Shown here in pieces: positions 7,938-17,249 of a stretch of DNA of 64,000 bases. The DNA is from Pseudomonas sp. QS1027 (GTDB taxonomy: Bacteria > Pseudomonadota > Gammaproteobacteria > Pseudomonadales > Pseudomonadaceae), in assembly GCF_002814235.1 (NCBI RefSeq), contig NZ_PHSU01000025.1, forward strand, positions 90,225 through 154,224. The letters run 5' to 3'. The position numbers were made by a program, and so were the translations under genes. The notes beneath the pieces were generated by a model. It was not told where the DNA came from. It saw only the letters and a list, made by a program, of their open reading frames with translations, and made no database searches. Each line of letters begins with the position of its first letter. The stretch's first letter is position 1.

Positions 7938-10418
7938 CTAGAAGCGGTAGGTCAGATCGACGGTCAGCCGCACGTCGCGTTCACGGTCACCGTCATAGGG
8001 CCGACTGATCCAGCTCAGGTTGGCCCCGGCTTCCAGCACATCGTTCCAGCTGACCCGCTGGCCGTAGCTCAGCAGGGCGACCGCGCCCGTCGAATAGTCA
8101 CGCTGGCTGTAGGTCCCGGCGCCGACCTGGAACAGCTGGTTCCACTGGGTGGCATAACGGCGATAGAGGACCTGGTTGACGGTCAGCGTCGGCAACACGC
8201 TGAAGTCGGACTTGGGATTGAAGTACGGCGGGTCTTCGTTCTTGCTGTTGTGACTGGCGCTGACCTCCAGCCCCAGGTCCACTTGCAGATGGGAGTTGGT
8301 GTAGATGCCCTCGCGCCCGGTCAGCAGGGCTTCGGTGCGGTTGTTGCCATCGCTGAAATGCGAGGGCGTGACCGCCAGCCGCCATTCGCGATTTTCGTCG
8401 GCGCGCCAACGCAGGAAGGCGTTCGCCGAATTGGCGGTGATATCGTTTTTCAGGGCGCGCAGCGGCGTCGATGCCGACAGGCGTTCGAGGCTCCCGCCGT
8501 ATTGCCAGTGATCGTCGATATCGAAGGCGCCCGACACGCGCGCGCCAAGCTTGTCGCCATAACCGAAGGACTGGTTGGAGACCTCGGCTTGCAGGGTCAT
8601 GTCACGGGTCCGGTCTTCGATACCCACCCGCTGCCAACGCCGCTGGGCATCCCCTTCGGGGAAACGGCCGAAGGCGTAGCCGGCGCCGGTGAACAGCCGC
8701 CAGTCGTCGTTGATCGGCGGGCTGTAGAGCGTGCTTTCAATGCCGTAGTCGCGGCTGCCGGTGACCGCGCCGGCACCGCCCGCGCCACCGCCGAAGCTCT
8801 TGCCGGTGTAGGCCTCGACCCGCAACTCGGCCATGTCGTGGACAGCGCGCTCACGCTCCAGGCTCTGGACCTGCGCACTCTCCGGAAAACGTTCGGCCAC
8901 GTCATCGGTGAGCACGTCGAGCTGGCGCCACTCCTGCAACGCCAGGGCGGTATTGGCCTGGGCAACTTCCAGGCCCAGGCTGCGCGGCGCCGCGCTTTCG
9001 GTTTCCTTGTTCAAGGCCTCGGCACTGCGCGGCCAATCGCGGGACAGGTACATATCGGCCTGGGCCAGGCGCAAGCCGACGTTGCCCGGCGCCTGTGCGA
9101 CCAGGGCCTCCAGTCGTTGTTCGGCGCCGGCCTGGTCGCCATTGTCCATCGCCATCTGGGCCGACAATTGCTGGGCGTCCAGCCAGGCATCGTTGGGCAC
9201 GCCGCCCGGGTCACCCTTGAGCGGCAACCGTGGCGGTACGGTGAGCGCCAGCGCGTCCGCCAATGCGCGGGCCTCTTCCGGCTGGTCGCTTTCCATCAGG
9301 GCATAGACCAGCGCCGAGGTATCGCCCGCCTGGTCGATGGGGTCCGCGCTCGGCGCCGAGAGAATCTGCCGATACAACGCCACGGCCTTCTCCGGCTCGC
9401 GCACCGCGAGGTAGGCCGAGGCAATCCAGCGCTGGGCATAGGGCGGGATCGTCACCCCTTCATCGGTCAGTTTTTGCGCCTCGCTCAATACTTCGGCGTT
9501 GCGCGAGCGGGCCTTGAGCGCGCCCAGGCGGTCGATACGCCAGTGCACCACGTCGTCATGGGCCTGCGGGTCCGCGGACCAGGCCGCGAGCAAGCGGTCG
9601 TAGTCGGCCAAGGCACGATCGGCGACGACAAAACGTTCCTGCTCGGTGCGGGTCGGCAGCTCGGCCAGGCGTACCCGCTCGGCCGCCAGCTCGCCTTCGA
9701 GGCGCCGGGTCGCGGCCGCGTCGATCAGCCCGGGATGCCGCTGGGCCAGGCGCAAGGCGGGTTCCGGCAGGCGCGCGCGCTCCAGGGCGAACAGGTATTC
9801 ACGGATCACCTCGGGTTTATCCGAAGCCCGGAAAAAAGCCTGGTCGTACTCGAACAAGGCATCACTGTTAGCGCCCGAACGGGTCAGCGCATACCCCAGG
9901 GCCATGCGCCGGGCCGGGTCATTGGGTTGTCTGGCGACTTGTTCGCGCGCCCGGCGCACCGCGTCCTGCGGGTCTCCACCATCGGCCTCGGTAATCGCCA
10001 GGCCCAATTGCAGGTCGGCATTCTGCGGTTCGCGCTCCAGGGCCTGGCGATACAGGCGTTCGGCATCATCCCAGCGTTTCAGGTTGCGATAGGCGCGGGC
10101 GACAGCGGTCAGGGCCTGGGTCGGCAAGACCCGCCGGGCACCCTGGGTTTCATAGACATTGATCACTTCGGCATCCAGCCCGGCCCAACTGGCGATCTGC
10201 AGGTGATCGCTGATCTGGCCCGCGGACTGCTGCGGGGCGGGCAGTTGACGCAAGAGCACCAGCGCCGGGGTGTAACTGCCGTCGCGGGCCTGCCGGATCA
10301 GTTGGTCGTAGGACGCGTCGGCCCAGACGTTGAGGGGCCAGAGCAATTGGCTGCACAAAGCCATTCCCAACAACGGGCGCAACCTGCCGTCCTGGCAGCA
10401 AAGAGCATTACGCGGCAT
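7938..10418 (-). CDS. pgaA: Outer-membrane PNAG export porin PgaA
   Basis: An outer-membrane protein of 826 residues through which PNAG leaves the cell. A signal peptide (basic start, then LLGMALCSQLLWPLNVWA, cleaved before DASY) leads into a long TPR-rich periplasmic region with many A-x-x-L-Y-R-Q type helices. About 300 residues of beta-barrel follow, ending in Tyr-Arg-Phe, the expected aromatic C-terminus. The frame stays open upstream to 10541. The ATG at 10418 is chosen because an AGGA lies 10 bases before it and the signal peptide fits; an ATG at 10427 is less well placed. E. coli PgaA has 807 residues. It is the first gene of pgaABCD. Confidence 0.93.
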   Translation of the reverse strand: MPRNALCCQDGRLRPLLGMALCSQLLWPLNVWADASYDQLIRQARDGSYTPALVLLRQLPAPQQSAGQISDHLQIASWAGLDAEVINVYETQGARRVLPTQALTAVARAYRNLKRWDDAERLYRQALEREPQNADLQLGLAITEADGGDPQDAVRRAREQVARQPNDPARRMALGYALTRSGANSDALFEYDQAFFRASDKPEVIREYLFALERARLPEPALRLAQRHPGLIDAAATRRLEGELAAERVRLAELPTRTEQERFVVADRALADYDRLLAAWSADPQAHDDVVHWRIDRLGALKARSRNAEVLSEAQKLTDEGVTIPPYAQRWIASAYLAVREPEKAVALYRQILSAPSADPIDQAGDTSALVYALMESDQPEEARALADALALTVPPRLPLKGDPGGVPNDAWLDAQQLSAQMAMDNGDQAGAEQRLEALVAQAPGNVGLRLAQADMYLSRDWPRSAEALNKETESAAPRSLGLEVAQANTALALQEWRQLDVLTDDVAERFPESAQVQSLERERAVHDMAELRVEAYTGKSFGGGAGGAGAVTGSRDYGIESTLYSPPINDDWRLFTGAGYAFGRFPEGDAQRRWQRVGIEDRTRDMTLQAEVSNQSFGYGDKLGARVSGAFDIDDHWQYGGSLERLSASTPLRALKNDITANSANAFLRWRADENREWRLAVTPSHFSDGNNRTEALLTGREGIYTNSHLQVDLGLEVSASHNSKNEDPPYFNPKSDFSVLPTLTVNQVLYRRYATQWNQLFQVGAGTYSQRDYSTGAVALLSYGQRVSWNDVLEAGANLSWISRPYDGDRERDVRLTVDLTYRF

Positions 10419-10567
10419 ATCGTTCATTTCCTGAGAGACAGCCGGAGACCAATGCTCCTGCCGGGTCCAGACGCACAAGGCGGAGCCTAGCGACAGCGGT
10501 CGAGCGCGTCGTCCGCCTGTCGTTCTCGAAGGGTAGACCAAAAAACAAAGCTCAATATTTATTCAGT

Positions 10568-10596
10568 CAGTGCTCGTGAAAAAGACTGGAGCACTG
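10568..10596 (-). repeat. Inverted repeat between the histidine kinase gene and pgaA
   Basis: Perfect 8-bp arms CAGTGCTC and GAGCACTG enclose a 13-base loop, six bases past the kinase stop codon. Read on the minus strand it would form a hairpin, but only an AT-rich stretch and no clear U-run follows. It may be a weak terminator or attenuator separating the sensor genes from pgaABCD, or a protein site in the pga promoter region. The AT-rich segment 10530-10565 beside it is the likely pga promoter. Confidence 0.5.
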
Positions 10597-10601
10597 CGCG
10601 G

Positions 10602-12905
10602 TCAGTCCTGCCAGAGAGGCAGGCACAGGGTGAACGTCGTGCCCTGGCCTTCGGCGCTGGCACAGTGAATACGCCCGTCATGCCGGTCGATCACCGCCTT
10701 GACCATCGACAGCCCCAAGCCCAGCCCTTCGGTGCTGGCGGAGGAGGCGAAGCGTTTGTAGGGGTCGAAGAGCTGTGGCAATTCCTCCACGCCGATACCC
10801 CGCCCCTGATCGCGAATGCTGCAGCTCAACTGGTTATCCGCCACCTTCACGTCGAGGCTGACGCAGGTGCCGGAAGGGCTGTATTTGATGGCGTTTTCCA
10901 GCAGGTTGAACAGCGCCCGGGTCAGCAGCGAAGCATCGGCCCACACCAGGCCTTCATCGACCTCGTCAAGTCGATGGCGCAGCTCGATGCCCTTGAGCTG
11001 GGCCAAGGGCGCCACCTGATCGAAGGCATCCAGCACCAGCATGGCGAACAGCACCGGCTCGAAGGTGTAGGCCTCCGACTCGGCCTTGGCCAGTTGCACG
11101 AAGGCCTCGGTCAGGCCCAGGGCCCGGCGGACCTGCTGTTCGATCTGGCGATAGAGCGGCGCATCGTCGTGCTCCGCGCGCTGCACTTCCAGCAACGCCA
11201 GGATCGCCGAATGCGGCGCCCGCAGGTCATGGGACAGAAAGCGCAACAAGGTCGCCCTTTGCTGCTCGGCCTCGCGCGCCAGGCTCAGGTCCGCCAGGCT
11301 GAACAGCCAGCCGACGGCGACTTCATCTTCCGTCGAGCGCAGCGGTGCCAGGTTCAGGTGCAGGGCGCGTTGGCGGCTATCGCGAAACTCCTGGCTCAGC
11401 AGTTCGGTCAAGGCCGGTCGTGCTGGCCCGTCCATGCCAGGAAAGCCAAGGCCCGCCAGACATTCGAGCCAGTCCTCGCCCACCAGCGCAGGCCCCAGCA
11501 ACTCGCGCGCGCTGCGGTTGGCGAGCAGCACCTGGCCCCGGGTGTCGGTGATCAGCGTGGCGACGGGCAGGCATTCCAGGCCATCGGCCATGAATCGCCG
11601 TGTATCGCGGGTGCGCCCGAGGGCCTGTTCCAACGCCGCGATGCGGCCTTGCAATACATCGCCCTTGGGCACCAGGGGGCGGCGGCGTTCGGGCAACACC
11701 TTGGGCTCGTCGTTCAGACGGGCCAATTCCCAGCCGAAGTAGGCCAGCACCGCACTCAGGCGCCGCCAGTTCCAGATCAGGTAGGCCAGCAGAAAACCGC
11801 TGAGGCTGGCGGCCGGCGACCACCACAGGCCGAACCGCAGCAGTCCCCAGGCCGCCAGCAGCACCGCCGCCATGCTTCCGAGCGTCAGCCACAACGCATA
11901 ACGCGCACGCACCAGCAGCCCGCCCAGCAGGAGTGCCACGGCCAACACCGACAACAACATGCCCGACAGTGGCGCCAACGCGACAATGCTGCGCTGCTGC
12001 AACAGGCCGTTGAGCAGGTTCGCCTGGATCTCCACTCCTGCGGTGGTGCCAGCCTGCTCGGACACCGGCGTGACATACCGATCCCCCAGGCCCGGGGCGG
12101 TGGCGCCGACCAGGATCAACCGATCACGCAGCAGCTCGGCCGGCACCTCACCACGCAGCACGCTGATGTAGGGAACACTGGGAAAGCCGCCGGCGATAAA
12201 GGGCACCAGGATGGCGCTCTGGCGCTGCCAGCCATGCTGTTCGGAGATGTCCGCAGTCCCTGGCATCGGTGGCCGCTCAGCCACTGGCAGCGCCATCTGA
12301 TAGGCCAGCCAGGCCAACTGCTCACGGGGTTGGCGGACCGGACCTTCGCGCAGGTACACCCCACGCACCACGCCGTCGTTATCCGCTTCGACATTGATAT
12401 GGCCGACCGCCCTGGCGCAGCGCCGCAACGGCTCGATCGGTTCGATTTCCGCCAGCGCCGTGGCAAATCGCGGCACACCTTCGCGCAACAGCGGTAGGAC
12501 CACATTGCCGGCACGACACAGCGCCTGGGCCAGGCGCTCGTCACCACTACCAGCCGCCTCCGGTTCGCTGAAAATCACATCAAACAGGACACCCCGGGGC
12601 TGCGCCGCGCTCAAGCGCTCGAGCAGCTCGGCATGCACACTGCGCGGCCAGGGCCAGCGCCCCAGGGCCTCAAGACTGCGGTCATCGATAGTGACCAGCA
12701 AGATCCGTGGATCGACCGGCAAGGGACTCAGACGACTCAACCGGTCGTAGAGAAAATGACTGAATGCCAGGTTCTGGCTCAAGGAAAGCACGGCGGTCAG
12801 CGGCAGCAACAACAGGCCCACCCACAACCATTCGCGCAACAAACCACGGAACAGCCGTTGCGCCTGCGTCGGCTCGCGTCCCTCGTGCCGTCGCCACAAC
12901 CTCAT
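10602..12905 (-). CDS. CHASE2-domain sensor histidine kinase
   Basis: An inner-membrane kinase of 767 residues. One N-terminal helix (about 28-50) is followed by a periplasmic CHASE2 domain (about 60-300; VDPRILLVTIDDRSLEALGRW, GVLFDVIFSEP). Next come three helices (about 310-390), a PAS-like domain (about 440-540) and a HisKA domain with the phospho-acceptor His559 in FLSHDLRAPHS. The HATPase domain has N box NLLENAIKYSP, G1 DQGRGIG and G2 GLGLGLSM. It lies 18 bases after the FecR-domain gene, so the two are probably cotranscribed. The likely partner is the response regulator at 14739. Its position directly upstream of pgaABCD suggests a role in matrix control, which is inference. Confidence 0.9.
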   Translation of the reverse strand: MRLWRRHEGREPTQAQRLFRGLLREWLWVGLLLLPLTAVLSLSQNLAFSHFLYDRLSRLSPLPVDPRILLVTIDDRSLEALGRWPWPRSVHAELLERLSAAQPRGVLFDVIFSEPEAAGSGDERLAQALCRAGNVVLPLLREGVPRFATALAEIEPIEPLRRCARAVGHINVEADNDGVVRGVYLREGPVRQPREQLAWLAYQMALPVAERPPMPGTADISEQHGWQRQSAILVPFIAGGFPSVPYISVLRGEVPAELLRDRLILVGATAPGLGDRYVTPVSEQAGTTAGVEIQANLLNGLLQQRSIVALAPLSGMLLSVLAVALLLGGLLVRARYALWLTLGSMAAVLLAAWGLLRFGLWWSPAASLSGFLLAYLIWNWRRLSAVLAYFGWELARLNDEPKVLPERRRPLVPKGDVLQGRIAALEQALGRTRDTRRFMADGLECLPVATLITDTRGQVLLANRSARELLGPALVGEDWLECLAGLGFPGMDGPARPALTELLSQEFRDSRQRALHLNLAPLRSTEDEVAVGWLFSLADLSLAREAEQQRATLLRFLSHDLRAPHSAILALLEVQRAEHDDAPLYRQIEQQVRRALGLTEAFVQLAKAESEAYTFEPVLFAMLVLDAFDQVAPLAQLKGIELRHRLDEVDEGLVWADASLLTRALFNLLENAIKYSPSGTCVSLDVKVADNQLSCSIRDQGRGIGVEELPQLFDPYKRFASSASTEGLGLGLSMVKAVIDRHDGRIHCASAEGQGTTFTLCLPLWQD

Positions 12906-12923
12906 GAACGCCGGGTACCGCAG

Positions 12924-13922
12924 CTATTGCTCATGAACCGTCCTGGGCCAGTAGTAGATATCGTAGACCCCAGTCTGGCCTTCAAGTCCCTGTTCGTCGA
13001 ATGCCGACAGCCGCACATGGTAGAACGCCGCCTGCAAACCGCTGAAGCGGATATCCGGGGTACTGGAAAACCGCTCCTGCTTGATATTGAGGAACGCCGC
13101 GTCGGTGGCGACTTGCGCCCGGTAGCGCCGGGCACCGTCCAGGGGCTGGAGAAAGAGTTGCCAGACCGGCTTGTCGCCGCGCTGGCCGTCCTGCCCGAGC
13201 AAGCGTGGGGCCGCCAGCAGGTCGACCGGCTTGAGCTCGCCCTTGTCCTGGATTTTCAGACCCTGCCGGGCGTTGACCCTGACCGCGGGCTCGCCCGCAA
13301 CGGGCAATGTGTTGCGCACCTTGTTGCCGGAAGCCGGCGGCGCTTCGCCGCGACTCACCGCAACCTGGCCGTCGAGCACTTCAACCAGCGACTGACCGTC
13401 TTCGCTACGGGTGCGGAAGTGCGTGCCGCGAACGCCAAGCACGCCGACCGAGGTACGAATCTGGAAGCGATCATGCTCGCTGATGCGCTTGATCACGTAG
13501 GACTCGACCTGACCTTGTTCGAGCTGCAGTTGCGGGATCGACTGCGTCTCGTCCAGCTCCAGCCGTACCTGCGAGTTGGAAGGCAGCACGATCCGCGAAC
13601 CATCGCCCAGCACCAGGCTGACAAAGGCATCGCCCGAGGTTCTCAGCCCTTCGTGCTCATCCAGGCTCATGCCCTCTTCCAGGGCCAACTGCTTGCCCTT
13701 GGCATCCAGCTTCCAGGCCTCCCCCGCCAGGTGCAGCACCACCGCCGGAAACGGCTGCGGACGGCATTGCTGTTCGCGATCGAGGTAAGGCGCGCGCAGG
13801 GCCGGCGTGGCCGCCAGGGCATTGCCAGCAAACAGGCAGAAGGCCGCGCCAAGCAGCAGGCGCAGGCTCGGTCGGGACAACAGGACAGGAAAAAGAGGCT
13901 GCGAAAAAAAGCGTTCGCTCAT
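12924..13922 (-). CDS. FecR-domain periplasmic protein
   Basis: A secreted protein of 332 residues. A signal peptide (RLLLGAAFCLFAGNALA) precedes a FecR-like domain at about 60-200. Its hallmarks are LRTSGDAFVSLVLGDGSRIVLPSNSQVRL and VGVLGVRGTHFRTR, followed by LVEVLDGQVAV. The C-terminal ~80 residues look like a fibronectin-type or Ig-like fold (ARRYRAQVATDAAF, YHVRLSAFDEQG). FecR domains of this non-iron type often sit beside CHASE2 sensors, as here. It may bind a cell-wall or matrix ligand and signal to the CHASE2 kinase. The ribosome site at the 13922 ATG is weak, so a slightly different start is possible. Confidence 0.85.
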   Translation of the reverse strand: MSERFFSQPLFPVLLSRPSLRLLLGAAFCLFAGNALAATPALRAPYLDREQQCRPQPFPAVVLHLAGEAWKLDAKGKQLALEEGMSLDEHEGLRTSGDAFVSLVLGDGSRIVLPSNSQVRLELDETQSIPQLQLEQGQVESYVIKRISEHDRFQIRTSVGVLGVRGTHFRTRSEDGQSLVEVLDGQVAVSRGEAPPASGNKVRNTLPVAGEPAVRVNARQGLKIQDKGELKPVDLLAAPRLLGQDGQRGDKPVWQLFLQPLDGARRYRAQVATDAAFLNIKQERFSSTPDIRFSGLQAAFYHVRLSAFDEQGLEGQTGVYDIYYWPRTVHEQ

Positions 13923-14251
13923 GGGCTTGGCCGCTCAGGCTCTGGAGGGAGCAGGATCGAAGTAAAGGAACAACGGCAAAAAGCCATCCGGGCCCATCAT
14001 GCCACAGCGCCCTCAGTCAGCCTGATCGCACTGTGTTGCTTCGTATGAATGCACGCCAGGGTGTGGCGGAAAAATGGCCAAGGGAGGACATCCTGACCGT
14101 CCCTTGGCGGCGGCCCGTGTGGATCCGAACCGCCACCCGTCCGTGGGTCGGACTTGCTCCAAAGTGCCCCGGTATTACTGGGTCTACTCTATGGGTAAAA
14201 CCAGAGCGCCCGGTGAATCTGCCAGATTTGTTCAGAATTGCCGGAGAATCC
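13923..14251. other. Intergenic region upstream of the FecR-domain gene
   Basis: 329 bases with no convincing gene. It holds the terminator of the upstream 83-residue protein gene (14070-14108) and must contain the promoter of the FecR/CHASE2 kinase genes, but I could not pick out clear -35/-10 elements. Confidence 0.5.
14070..14108 (-). terminator. Rho-independent terminator of the 83-residue protein gene
   Basis: Perfect 9-bp arms GCCAAGGGA and TCCCTTGGC with a 14-base loop, followed on the minus strand by CATTTTT. It lies about 145 bases past the stop of the 83-residue gene and before the FecR gene, so it separates the two transcripts. Confidence 0.72.
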
Positions 14252-14503
14252 TCAGAACACCCAGCGCGGCTGTTCCCGTGGGCGGATGACTTCGCCGGTG
14301 GTCCACAGCGTCGGCGCGGCGAAGGGGGCTATCCACCGGCCCTTGGGCGCCACCGGCAGTTGCTCGGACACCAGCGAGGGACGGGCAGCACCGTAATGGA
14401 ACAGCCCGACGACAAAACCGAAGCCAAGGCACAGGCTCAATCCGGACAACAAGCCGAGTACCGCCCAGGATGGCAAACCGCTGAAACGAAAGGGACTGCC
14501 CAT
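14252..14503 (-). CDS. Small single-span membrane protein of unknown function
   Basis: An 83-residue protein with one strong hydrophobic segment (about residues 13-37, AVLGLLSGLSLCLGFGFVVG) and a C-terminal extracytoplasmic or soluble tail rich in Pro and Trp. The frame is open further upstream, but the ATG at 14503 has an excellent ribosome site (AAGGAGAAGGA, 4-6 bases away), which decides the start. It is transcribed away from the response regulator at 14739 and sits next to the FecR/CHASE2 genes, so it could be an accessory of that signalling set. I do not recognise a family. Confidence 0.7.
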   Translation of the reverse strand: MGSPFRFSGLPSWAVLGLLSGLSLCLGFGFVVGLFHYGAARPSLVSEQLPVAPKGRWIAPFAAPTLWTTGEVIRPREQPRWVF

Positions 14504-14656
14504 GAATCCTTCTCCTTGACCGTGCAAATCGTTACCCTGCGCCTGACCCCGACAAGGGCCACAACACGCCAGGTAAAAGCCATTTGACATCAGCCTAGCC
14601 AGCCGCCGCCCGTCCTTGAGGAAATCGCCAGAATTGTTCAGATTTGACGGCAAACT

Positions 14657-14702
14657 TACAGACTTCCCTGTAGGAAATAGCCTGTAGAGTCCTCTTTTAC
14701 AG
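14657..14702. promoter_or_regulatory. Four TACAG/CTGTA boxes upstream of the response regulator
   Basis: TACAG occurs at 14657 and 14698, and CTGTA at 14668 and 14682, all within 46 bases ending 37 bases before the regulator ATG. TACAG-N6-CTGTA at 14657-14672 is a perfect inverted repeat, and CTGTAGG/CTGTAGA form a direct repeat 14 bases apart. The spacing suits an OmpR-type regulator binding its own promoter, and possibly the divergent 83-residue gene too. This is inferred from pattern only. Confidence 0.45.
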
Positions 14703-14738
14703 ACAGATCCGTGGCTGAACGAGGAGAAAGGTCCAGAC

Positions 14739-15452
14739 ATGCGTGTCGCCATACTCGACGACGAGCCCGCCGAACTGCGTCGGGTCGAACAGACGCTTGG
14801 CCAGATGGCCGGTGTCGGGGAAGCCCCCTGGACCCTGCACGGTTTCGAGCGCGGCGAAGACCTGTTGCGTCAGCTGCGCCGGGAAACCTTCGACCTGCTG
14901 ATTCTCGACTGGCAGGTGCCGGACCTCAGTGGCCTGGCGCTGTTGCGCTGGACCCGCGAGCACATGGAAGTACCGCCACCGGTGATCATGCTCACCAGCC
15001 GCGATGCCGAGAGCGATATCGTCCTGGCCCTGGGCAGTGGCGCCGACGACTACGTGAGCAAACCGTTCCGCGCCAACGAACTCAAGGCGCGGGTCAACGC
15101 GGTGCTGCGCCGGCATGCCGGACAGCGCGGCAACGCCAGCACAATCGCCATCTTCAATGATTTGAGTTTCGACGACGCCGAACTGACCGTGACCCGCTCA
15201 GGCAGCCCGGTCAATCTGACCGAGCGTGAGTATCGCCTGGCCCGCTGCCTGTTCAGCAACCTCGGGCGGCCGCTGTCGCGCGAGTATCTCTACAAGCGCT
15301 TCTGGCCCCATGAAGAAATGCTCTCGTCACGTCCCCTCGATACCCACATCTATCGCCTGCGCAACAAGCTGGGCCTGACCGCCGAACACGGCTGGCAGTT
15401 GCTGACGATCTACGGCTATGGGTATCGACTGGAAAGCGTCACCTCTGGCTGA
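14739..15452 (+). CDS. OmpR-family response regulator
   Basis: A 237-residue transcription factor. The receiver domain (about 1-125) has acidic residues Asp7-Asp8, phospho-acceptor Asp57 in LILDWQVP, Thr/Ser in IMLTSRD and Lys in YVSKPF. A C-terminal winged helix (about 140-235) has NLTEREYRLARCLF, a recognition-helix region RPLDTHIYRLRNKLG and the wing IYGYGYRLE. The start has GAGGAGAAAGG 7 bases upstream. It is divergent from the 83-residue/FecR/CHASE2-kinase block and is the only regulator near the kinase, so they probably form a two-component system. pgaABCD is a plausible target but unproven. Confidence 0.93.
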   Translation: MRVAILDDEPAELRRVEQTLGQMAGVGEAPWTLHGFERGEDLLRQLRRETFDLLILDWQVPDLSGLALLRWTREHMEVPPPVIMLTSRDAESDIVLALGSGADDYVSKPFRANELKARVNAVLRRHAGQRGNASTIAIFNDLSFDDAELTVTRSGSPVNLTEREYRLARCLFSNLGRPLSREYLYKRFWPHEEMLSSRPLDTHIYRLRNKLGLTAEHGWQLLTIYGYGYRLESVTSG

Positions 15453-15459
15453 ACGCCGC

Positions 15460-16974
15460 TTAAGGCTGTTCGCCGCCGCCCGCACCACCGAACTTGGTCA
15501 GCAGCAAGGTGATGAAGTCTTCCACCGGCATCTTCTGCCCGTTGAAGTCCACCTGGCCATTGGCGTAGTGCAGCGTCGAGATGATATCGCTGCCTTGCAC
15601 CGTCGCCATCTCCGTGGACAAGGCCATGGTGCCGGCCATTTCACTGGCCATCGAGGCTTGACGGGTGATGGCCGCAGGGTCGGTCTGACCCTGGATCTGC
15701 GCCTGCAGGCCGGCCAGGTCGGCGATCATCGGCTTGGACAGCGAGACCTTGGCATCCAGTTGCGAAACCAGTTGCTTGCCCAGCTCCACGGGTGGCAGCT
15801 CGGTGGAAGACGGGTTGGTCAGGTCCAGCACCAGGCTGGCGCGGCTCTCGCCGTTGGCGGTCTTGATCGAGAAGTTTTCCAGGGCGATCTGCGGCTTGCC
15901 GGTCAACAATTGCTTGATGTCCGCTTCGGCCTGGGTCTGCTGGGCCGGGGTCAGTTCCGGGACCGCCGCCTCAGGGTCTTCAGCCCCTGCCGCCTGGGCT
16001 TTTTGCAGCGCTTCCAGCTGGACCTGGTACAGCTTGATCAGCGATTGCATCGCCGGGAAATCCAGGTTCTTCGCCGTCCAGCTCATCTGGGCGCTGCCCA
16101 CCGGCTTGTCGTTGTAGTCGATGGAGGCGATGTTATAGGCCAGACGTCCGGAAAGCACATTGCCCTGCGCTTGCGTCGAGTCTTTCTGCTCGAACCCTTT
16201 GATCGTGACCACCGCCGGCTTGACGCCGAAGCCCACCTTGGTCTCGCTCAGTTCGATAGTGTTCTGCCCCAGGTAGAAACCCAGGTCGCTCTTGGTCAGG
16301 TCGCTGGCCAGGGTCAGGCCGTTCAGTTCGAGCTGCACCGGCCCCTGCTCAGGGGTGACCGTGGACACCTTGAGGTCATCCATATAGCCGTTGAGCTTGA
16401 TCTTGGCGGCCTGGTCGCTGGCGGTCACCGCCAGGTTCAGCCCGGAGAATTTCAGGCTGGTGTTGGCGTCCGGCGTGAAGTCCAGCGGCACCAGTTCGAT
16501 ATTGCCGTCCACCGAACGGTTGTAGCCCAGGGCAACCTGGCCCTTGAGCGGTGCGGCGCCCTTGGCGGCGTCGAACCACTTGGCGGTGACGTCGTTCTTT
16601 TCCAGCTCGTAGTTGCTGTTGACCATCACCGGCGCCAGCTTGAACGCCTTGAGACGCGACCACGGCAAAGGCCCGTGCTCGATATGGTCGACGAACAGCA
16701 GCTCGATGTCTTTCTTCTCGGTGCCGGCCTGCAGGTTCTGAAACTTGACGCGGTAGTGCGCGGTGCTGGTGAACAGATTGCGATCAAGCGATACCAGCTC
16801 GATCTGCGCGCTGCCGCCGGCACTGGCCAGGGCAGTCTTCAACTGTTGGTTGGCTTCCTGGATCGAAGTGTTCAATACCCCTTCCAACTGATTGCCGGTG
16901 TACCACGCGCCGACGGTGCTCACCGCACCGACCACCACGACAAAACCTAAAAGCAAGCCTGCTGATTTATTCAT
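15460..16974 (-). CDS. YdgA-family (DUF945) protein
   Basis: A protein of 504 residues anchored by one N-terminal helix (KSAGLLLGFVVVVGAVSTVGAW, about 3-25) and otherwise a long periplasmic region made of repeated beta-rich segments. LKGQVALGYNRSVDG, an IKLNGYMDDLKV stretch and a C-terminal QVDFNGQKMPVEDFI are typical of the DUF945/YdgA family. The molecular function of this family is not established. The frame opens earlier, but the ATG at 16974 begins the hydrophobic anchor. The gene converges on the response regulator, with only 7 bases between the stops. An acidic and Pro-rich insert with PEAAVPELTPAQQ lies near residue 350. Confidence 0.85.
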   Translation of the reverse strand: MNKSAGLLLGFVVVVGAVSTVGAWYTGNQLEGVLNTSIQEANQQLKTALASAGGSAQIELVSLDRNLFTSTAHYRVKFQNLQAGTEKKDIELLFVDHIEHGPLPWSRLKAFKLAPVMVNSNYELEKNDVTAKWFDAAKGAAPLKGQVALGYNRSVDGNIELVPLDFTPDANTSLKFSGLNLAVTASDQAAKIKLNGYMDDLKVSTVTPEQGPVQLELNGLTLASDLTKSDLGFYLGQNTIELSETKVGFGVKPAVVTIKGFEQKDSTQAQGNVLSGRLAYNIASIDYNDKPVGSAQMSWTAKNLDFPAMQSLIKLYQVQLEALQKAQAAGAEDPEAAVPELTPAQQTQAEADIKQLLTGKPQIALENFSIKTANGESRASLVLDLTNPSSTELPPVELGKQLVSQLDAKVSLSKPMIADLAGLQAQIQGQTDPAAITRQASMASEMAGTMALSTEMATVQGSDIISTLHYANGQVDFNGQKMPVEDFITLLLTKFGGAGGGEQP

Positions 16975-17249
16975 GAATTGACCCGATCGATGTCCGTTGA
17001 ATGGAAAAATGCTGGTCTTCCTGACCCCTGACCGGAGCCGGCTCGACAATGCCCGAAAGGACGCAGGGTAGCATTTGCCGGAGCAGGCCCCAAGGCTTTG
17101 CCCACGGAGCCACTGGCTACTACTTCATCCTACGGACAATAGCGAAATGACTGACAACGCAGTACGGGAATAGTGCGCTCGGCAGCGCTCATCGGCGGCC
17201 ACTCGGGTTGACGGCGGGTCGACGACCGCCGGGCAGGGACAGGGACGAC

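Noticed and set aside
4851..10490. A 1879-codon open frame on the plus strand
   Set aside because: It is codon-aligned antisense to pgaC, pgaB and pgaA, has the Gln/Arg/His-rich composition of a GC-rich shadow, and crosses three certain genes.
14033..14587. A 184-codon frame on the plus strand
   Set aside because: It has no ribosome site or recognisable domain, spans a terminator, and is antisense to the 83-residue gene, which has a strong ribosome site.
15418..16950. A 510-codon frame on the plus strand
   Set aside because: It is a shadow of the DUF945 gene and overlaps the end of the response regulator.
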